DNA of 11,519 bases from Pseudomonadota bacterium (GTDB lineage: Bacteria; Myxococcota; Myxococcia; Myxococcales; Myxococcaceae), in NCBI GenBank assembly GCA_023424585.1, contig JAFADT010000520.1:1-11519 (forward strand), read 5' to 3'. Under the pieces are notes generated by a model. That model ran no database searches, was not told the origin of the DNA, and saw nothing but the letters and a program-made list of their open reading frames with translations. This document shows, one piece after another, positions 7,689 to 11,519 of the stretch (position 1 is the first letter of the stretch; each line of letters opens with the position of its first letter). The translations under genes and the position numbers were made by a program.

Positions 7689-7728
7689 AGTGTTTCGGTC
7701 CACGGACCGGGGGCCGCACGCGAACACT
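7689..7728. promoter_or_regulatory. Nested inverted repeats, possible operator
   Basis: AGTGTT (7689-7694) and AACACT (7723-7728) form outer 6-bp arms. Inside them, CGGTCC-AC-GGACCG (7696-7709) forms a tight inverted repeat with 6-bp arms. The outer arms are richer in A and T than the surroundings. This could be an operator for the downstream MarR regulator or a folded leader, and chance is not excluded. Confidence 0.3.
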
Positions 7729-7774
7729 TCGGCCCGCATCGAGGCGTCCCCGCGAGCCCGAGGCCGCGACCTTG

Positions 7775-7789
7775 CGCGGACCGTCCGCG
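7775..7789. promoter_or_regulatory. Inverted repeat CGCGGAC-C-GTCCGCG
   Basis: This perfect 15-bp inverted repeat has 7-bp arms around one central base, about 150 bp before the MarR start. MarR-type dimers often bind such sites near their own promoter. Its all-GC character makes chance symmetry more likely than for the palindrome at 4940-4956. Confidence 0.3.
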
Positions 7790-7941
7790 AAGGCCCGGAA
7801 GAATCCGGTCAGAAACCGCTTCGATATGTCCGTCGCGTAGCTCCGTTGAGTCCTTCGCGGGGCCTTGGAGCCCGCGGGATGTCGGAGGCGAGGCTCGCGG
7901 GGCCTGGACGCGGGTGCGTGCTCACGGCAGGGGAGGGATGC

Positions 7942-8481
7942 ATGTCGGAGCTCTCGGCGGAAGTGCGCGTGCAGGTGGCGCGGTGGCGGAACCTCCTGGT
8001 GGACGCGGCCCGGTGCGGCGCCATGGAGAGCCCCCTGGCGGCCCTGAGCCATCCCCACTGGGAACCCCGGGAGCTCCAGGCGCTCTGGTGGGTGCGCTCG
8101 GAGAGCCTGCTGCCCATGGGAGTGCTCGCCCTGCGCCTGGGAGGGCTCGCCATGCCGCGCCTGAGCCGGCTGGTGGATCGGCTGGAGGACGGCGGCCTCG
8201 TGCGCCGCGAACGCTCCGTGCGACATGACCGCCGCCGCGTGCGCGTGCGCCTCACCGACGCGGGCCGCGCGCTCGCGGATGAGCTCGACGCGCAGGTGCA
8301 GGAGCGCATGGCGAGGCTGCTGTCCCCCCTCCAGGGCGAGCTGCGCAGCGCGCTGATGGATGTCCTGGAGGTGTGGATGCAAGCCCTGACCGCCCAGGCC
8401 CGCACCGCGGAAGAGGTCGCCGAGGAGAGCGCCGAGCTGGCCAGCACCCCCGACGACCTTCTAGCGGCCTCCGCCGCCTGA
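7942..8481 (+). CDS. MarR-family transcriptional regulator
   Basis: This is a 179-residue winged helix-turn-helix protein. The core runs from about residue 35 to 150: EPRELQALWWVRSES, then the HTH with recognition helix MPRLSRLVDRLEDGGLV at 71-87. A basic wing follows (RRERSVRHDRRRVRVRLTDAGRA, about 88-110; the D-R-R-R pattern is typical of MarR). C-terminal helices for dimerisation come next (about 111-150). An acidic Glu/Ala-rich tail (155-179) extends beyond the usual 140-150 residues. Such proteins usually repress nearby genes until a small ligand binds. ATG 7942 has GGGAGG at 5 nt. An in-frame ATG at 7879 could give a longer form, but it adds only low-complexity residues. The stop lies 2 bp from that of the convergent gene. 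The regulated genes are unknown. Confidence 0.85.
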   Translation: MSELSAEVRVQVARWRNLLVDAARCGAMESPLAALSHPHWEPRELQALWWVRSESLLPMGVLALRLGGLAMPRLSRLVDRLEDGGLVRRERSVRHDRRRVRVRLTDAGRALADELDAQVQERMARLLSPLQGELRSALMDVLEVWMQALTAQARTAEEVAEESAELASTPDDLLAASAA

Positions 8482-8483
8482 AC

Positions 8484-10196
8484 CTACAGCCGTACCTCGA
8501 CGACGCCCGAGCGGCGACACGCCTCCGCGCCATCGCCCTCCCATTCGCCCTCCGCGCCCTGCACGAACATCGGCAGCACGTCAGAGGTCACGGCACCCAG
8601 GGACCAGCGTCCCGCGCTGTCCGTCTCCCCGCGCGCGGGAGGCATCGAGCGGTGCTTCCCGCCCCCCGTCACCAGGGCCCCCGCCACGGCACGTCCCTGG
8701 CGGGTGACGTGCACCTCACAGGGAGCCCCGAAGGAGGCGGCCGGCGACAGCCGCACGTCCGTGGTCGCCTCCTCCGCGCCCACCCGCGCCACACTGCTCG
8801 GCCGGGCTTCATACGGCGATGACGCGACCTGGACGCGGTACGTGCCGGGGTCCAGCAGGGACACCGCGACGCCGTCTTCCTCTGGGACGAACTCCTGCGT
8901 GGGGACTTCGCGCCACTCGCCCTGCGCGTCGCGCCGCTCCAGCAGGTACACCGGATACGGCGGCGACGCGCGCTCCTTCAGCTGCGCTCGCGTGAAGGCA
9001 TCCATCCGCACCACCAGCCACCGGTACATCGGCACGCGCCACTCCACGTCCACCGTCTCCGGCATCCCCTCCGTGGGCGTGAAGTCGAAGTCCCACCGCG
9101 AAGGTGCCTCCGGACGGCCGCCCCCGTCCATGCCGCGCCAGACGGTGAAGCGCGTCGCAAGCCAGCCCGGGACGCCGGCGATCGTGAAGCGCCCGTCCGC
9201 GTCCACCGGCGCCTCTCCTCCCGCCCAGCTCACCCTCCGTCCCCCCGCGCTGGACGAGTTCCCCAACAGAACGCGTCCACGCAGCGTGACGGAGCGCCCC
9301 ACGCCTTCGGGGAACAGCCGCGCCACGTCCAGCGTCACCGCGTTCACGGTGCCTTCACGCAGGGGCACCTCGACCGGACCTCCCTCCCGCCCCGAGGGCG
9401 CGCGCAACCACAGCCTCACCGCCCGGTCCGGAGGCAGCGGCGCCAGGCGCGTGTCTCCGTCCGAGCGCAGCGGCACCGGCGTGCCATTCACAATCGCCCC
9501 TCCCAGCGCCGGGTCCGCCAACGCCAGCACGGGCAGCAGGGCGCTGGCCCGCTCGGCGTCCTGGGGATCCACGTCACGCTCGACGCGCACGGAGAACGTC
9601 CCCTCCATGCCCCGCGCACCGTCCAGCCGGAGGCTCACGCCCGTGGGCCGGTTCGCGCGCAGCACGCCCGCGTCCAGCGTCCCCGTCCTCGGCGAGGTGT
9701 CCGGCACGAAGTCCGCCCACCAGAAGGTCCCATCTGGCTCGAACGCGACCACCTGGTAGCGCGGCGCGGGGGGCACCGCGACGGGCCCCACCACGCCCCC
9801 CCGTGGGGAAGCGGTGGCGGGCGCCGTCATCCACTCGCGCACGTTGGCCAGGTCCTCCAGGCGCGAAGGCCCCGCGAAGCTGCTCACCCGCTGTCGCCGC
9901 GCCTCCTCCCACCACCCCTCATCGCCTTCGACGATGAACGCCGCGCCCACGCGCGCCTCGCCCTCGAACGGATGCGCCCCCTCCAGCGTCGCCGTCAGCC
10001 ACAGGCCCGCGTCCGCGACCTCGGCCGTCTCCACCACGGGCGCGACGTCCGGCACACCGGCGTCCTCGACCCGCATGGACACGGGAGGTGGTGACGGCGC
10101 CGGCGGCGACGTGGGCGCGGACCGCAGCAGCATCCACGCGCCCACGCCCAGGAGCACCGCCACCCCCAGCCCGCCCAGGACCCGCTTCACGCGCAT
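8484..10196 (-). CDS. Membrane-anchored protein with carboxypeptidase-regulatory-like beta-sandwich domains
   Basis: This 570-residue protein has one N-terminal membrane segment (about 6-24, LGGLGVAVLLGVGAWMLL) with basic residues before it, then a Pro-rich linker (27-40). It is therefore probably anchored in the inner membrane facing the periplasm. The rest is beta-rich. Two stretches resemble carboxypeptidase regulatory-like (CarboxypepD_reg) modules: VTLRGRVLLG...VDADGRFTIAGVPG (about 303-344) and CEVHVTRQGRAVAGALV...TDSAGRWSLGAV (about 493-536). These modules are structural folds without catalytic residues. The only two cysteines (493, 560) flank the last module and could form a disulfide. 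The frame is open far upstream, but ATG 10196 is chosen because it overlaps the nuclease stop (TGATG) and directly precedes the membrane helix. It is probably translated by re-initiation after the nuclease. Function is unknown; binding or adhesion is plausible only by fold. Confidence 0.82.
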   Translation of the reverse strand: MRVKRVLGGLGVAVLLGVGAWMLLRSAPTSPPAPSPPPVSMRVEDAGVPDVAPVVETAEVADAGLWLTATLEGAHPFEGEARVGAAFIVEGDEGWWEEARRQRVSSFAGPSRLEDLANVREWMTAPATASPRGGVVGPVAVPPAPRYQVVAFEPDGTFWWADFVPDTSPRTGTLDAGVLRANRPTGVSLRLDGARGMEGTFSVRVERDVDPQDAERASALLPVLALADPALGGAIVNGTPVPLRSDGDTRLAPLPPDRAVRLWLRAPSGREGGPVEVPLREGTVNAVTLDVARLFPEGVGRSVTLRGRVLLGNSSSAGGRRVSWAGGEAPVDADGRFTIAGVPGWLATRFTVWRGMDGGGRPEAPSRWDFDFTPTEGMPETVDVEWRVPMYRWLVVRMDAFTRAQLKERASPPYPVYLLERRDAQGEWREVPTQEFVPEEDGVAVSLLDPGTYRVQVASSPYEARPSSVARVGAEEATTDVRLSPAASFGAPCEVHVTRQGRAVAGALVTGGGKHRSMPPARGETDSAGRWSLGAVTSDVLPMFVQGAEGEWEGDGAEACRRSGVVEVRL

Positions 10197-11059
10197 CAGT
10201 CCGTGTCGCTGTTGGAGTACAGGGACAGCCACACCGGCGCGTGGTCCGACAGCCGGGTGACGTAGTCCACCGGGTTCGCGATGTAGTCGCGGCCCGTGCT
10301 GGAGAACTCCGTCACGTAGGTGTCCTGCATCCAGAAGTGGTCGTACGCGTTGGCGTAGCCCCCGGACGTGTTCATCGTGGTGGCCACGTCCAGCTTGCAG
10401 GTCACCGCGGGCGACAGGCCCTTCAGCTGGCTCCAGGACGCGTGCGTGCAGGCCATGTTGTGGTCGCCCACCAGGATGACGTCCTGGTCCACGCTGCTCG
10501 CGGACTGCACGGACGCGAACACGCCGTCGATGGCCTGCGCCTCCGCCGTGCGGTCCGCCGCCGTGCCCCACACCGCGTGCCAGTTGAGGAAGGTGTAGTC
10601 CGCGCCCGTCGGCACGTGGCGCACCTTCACCACCTGCGGCTCGCGCTCGAACAGGTCCCCCGCGTCCGTCCACACCGAGGAGGACAGGAGCGACACCGTG
10701 TCCGTCCGGTACAGCACCGCGTAGGACTCCTTGTAGGACGACCGGCCGAGGAGCGGCGTCACCACCGCCTTCCACGTCACCCCGGACACCTGCGTCAGGT
10801 TCTGCGCGATGGCCGTCGCCGCGGCGGACTCCATCACCTCCTGGAGGAACACCAGGTCACAGCCGTTCTTCGAGTTGCTGTTCGCGCCGAACTGGGTCCA
10901 CAGCTGCTTCGCGTCATCCAGATACGTCTGCTCCGCCGCCCAACCCTCGTGGCGAAGGTTCCAGCTCACCACCCGAAGGTATGAGCCCGCCTGCGCCAAC
11001 GCGGGGAGCACCAGCACGGTCAACACCAGGACGCGCGACAAGAAGGACGACCCTCTCAT
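10196..11059 (-). CDS. Secreted endonuclease/exonuclease/phosphatase (DNase I-fold) protein
   Basis: This 287-residue protein carries a Sec signal peptide (FLSRVLVLTVLVLPALAQA, likely cut near residue 24), so it is exported. The mature part is a complete EEP domain. It has Asn34 in SWNLR, the metal-binding Glu74 in FLQEV, a YKESYAVLY block (109-117) and the catalytic His161 in LNWHAVWG. It also has Asp199 and Asn201 in VGDHN, Asp240 in YDHFW, and the final pair Asp272-His273 in SDHAP. These match the DNase I-type active site one for one. The family cleaves phosphodiester bonds with a divalent metal ion. Here DNA is the most likely substrate, but RNA, sphingomyelin or phosphoinositides are also used in the superfamily. 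GGAGGT sits 8 nt before the ATG. The next gene overlaps it by one base. Confidence 0.9.
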   Translation of the reverse strand: MRGSSFLSRVLVLTVLVLPALAQAGSYLRVVSWNLRHEGWAAEQTYLDDAKQLWTQFGANSNSKNGCDLVFLQEVMESAAATAIAQNLTQVSGVTWKAVVTPLLGRSSYKESYAVLYRTDTVSLLSSSVWTDAGDLFEREPQVVKVRHVPTGADYTFLNWHAVWGTAADRTAEAQAIDGVFASVQSASSVDQDVILVGDHNMACTHASWSQLKGLSPAVTCKLDVATTMNTSGGYANAYDHFWMQDTYVTEFSSTGRDYIANPVDYVTRLSDHAPVWLSLYSNSDTD

Positions 11060-11187
11060 TTCACGGCACCTCCAGGCCTGCGGGGGGAACAGCGAGCCAT
11101 CTTCAGCGAAGCCGAGGCGTCAGGGACAGCCTTCCTTCGTCGAATCGCGGTGACAGCCCCCCACAAGGCGCGCCCCGCGCCCCACCC

Positions 11188-11231
11188 ATTAAATGCAACT
11201 TGATTACATTTGAACCCATGTGGCATCTATT
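11188..11231. promoter_or_regulatory. AT-rich divergent promoter region with operator-like repeat
   Basis: This roughly 44-bp stretch is strikingly AT-rich within very GC-rich DNA. It lies between the nuclease gene (minus) and the right-edge gene (plus). It contains AAATGCAA (11191-11198) and TTACATTT (11204-11211), an inverted repeat with 7 of 8 matching positions and a 5-bp spacer. On the minus strand, TTTAAT (11193-11188) is a five-of-six match to a -10 box, with TTCAAA (11214-11209) 15 bp upstream as a weak -35. On the plus strand, TTGATT (11200-11205 region) resembles a -35, but no good -10 follows. It probably holds both promoters and a regulator site. Confidence 0.45.
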
Positions 11232-11296
11232 GCGGGTCTCTCGCGGAAAGGCGAGCGGGCGCGCGCACCGCCACAGGTGCGTCCAGAGGGGAACCC

Positions 11297-11519
11297 ATGA
11301 ACCGCATCGTCTGGAGTGTCGGAGGCACGGGGGTCGTGTTGTCGTGTCTCGCGGTGGCCTGGCTGCACCGGCCCCTGGAGGCCCCGGTCGAGCCGGCCCC
11401 CGCCCCGCCCATCGTCTTCCAACAGCCCGCCCCCCCGCGCTCGCAGGCGGAGGCCGCGCCCCCGCCCCGCGTGTCCGTGCGCGAGCCCGTGCCCGCCGCG
11501 CCGGAGCCCGGGTCGGAGA
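11297..11519 (+). CDS. Membrane-anchored proline-rich protein, N-terminal part (runs off right edge)
   Basis: The frame starts at ATG 11297 with GAGGGG a few bases upstream and is open to the end of the window, so about 74 residues are visible. One hydrophobic segment (about 5-23, VWSVGGTGVVLSCLAVAWL) acts as signal anchor or signal peptide. A long Pro/Ala/Glu-rich stretch follows (APVEPAPAPPIVFQQPAPP...), typical of a flexible linker crossing the periplasm before a folded domain. That domain lies outside the window, so no function can be given. It is divergent from the secreted nuclease gene and probably shares its control region. Confidence 0.7.
   Translation, partial: MNRIVWSVGGTGVVLSCLAVAWLHRPLEAPVEPAPAPPIVFQQPAPPRSQAEAAPPPRVSVREPVPAAPEPGSE

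Larger units (their letters stand above)
7600..7941. other. Gene-free region with inverted repeats upstream of the MarR gene
   Basis: About 340 bp carry no convincing gene: open frames exist on both strands but look like GC-rich artefacts (Arg/Pro/Ala-rich, no domain). Two symmetrical elements stand out and are listed separately. The stretch around 7800-7835 (GAATCCGG, GAAACCG, CGATATG) is the most AT-containing part and could hold a promoter, though no paired -35/-10 is clear. The region probably serves as leader and control region of the MarR gene. Confidence 0.4.

Noticed and set aside
7568..7840. A 90-codon plus-strand frame in the region before the MarR gene
   Set aside because: It overlaps the end of the EcsC-like gene, is Arg/Pro/Ala-rich, lacks a Shine-Dalgarno sequence and shows no domain.
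6097..8382. A 761-codon minus-strand open frame across panD, the lipoprotein, EcsC and MarR genes
   Set aside because: It runs antisense to four supported genes and has no recognisable domain; composition is typical of a shadow frame.
10197..10775. Upstream extension of the anchored-protein frame into the nuclease gene
   Set aside because: The extension is out of frame with the well-supported nuclease and is Gly/Arg/His-rich; the TGATG overlap and the membrane helix just after ATG 10196 fix the true start.
11221..11233. A sigma-54-like TGGCAT...TTGC element
   Set aside because: Only 8 bases separate the GG and GC dinucleotides instead of the required 10, so sigma-54 holoenzyme would not be expected to use it.

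Overview
The window is very GC-rich, with strong third-position GC bias. Lipobox-bearing lipoproteins are abundant, and it carries a DUF2804 protein, an LEA_2/WHy lipoprotein and an EcsC-like protein. Together these suggest a delta-proteobacterial myxobacterium (Myxococcus/Corallococcus-like). The genus is inferred from gene style and composition, not from a marker gene. I found no rRNA, tRNA, CRISPR array, insertion sequence or phage gene, so this looks like ordinary chromosome. 

Left part, minus strand (1-4903): the start of a double zinc-ribbon protein runs off the left edge, followed by a DUF2804 protein. Next comes a compact three-gene set, read right to left: a predicted lipoprotein alpha/beta hydrolase of the TAP-like peptidase type, an ABC ATPase 13 bp downstream, and an ABC-2/NatB-like permease joined to the ATPase by an ATGA overlap. 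The ATPase and permease clearly form one exporter; the hydrolase is probably co-transcribed. 

Middle, plus strand (5040-8481): a divergently transcribed lipoprotein with two LEA_2/WHy repeats, panD (aspartate 1-decarboxylase, the beta-alanine supply for pantothenate/CoA), a small cysteine-containing lipoprotein, an EcsC-like membrane-associated protein, and a MarR-type regulator behind a roughly 340-bp gene-free leader rich in inverted repeats. Short hairpins lie between several of these genes, which look like mostly separate units. 

Right part: a secreted DNase I-fold hydrolase and a membrane-anchored beta-sandwich protein lie on the minus strand, coupled by a TGATG overlap. They converge on the MarR gene with only 2 bp between stop codons. 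Divergent from them, a membrane-anchored proline-rich protein starts on the plus strand and runs off the right edge. The divergent spacer is unusually AT-rich and holds an operator-like inverted repeat. 

I did not find a clearly new multi-gene system. The most notable observations are two operator-like inverted repeats in divergent intergenic regions, the translationally coupled nuclease/anchored-protein pair, the lipoprotein-peptidase/exporter set, and the structured leader upstream of the MarR gene.
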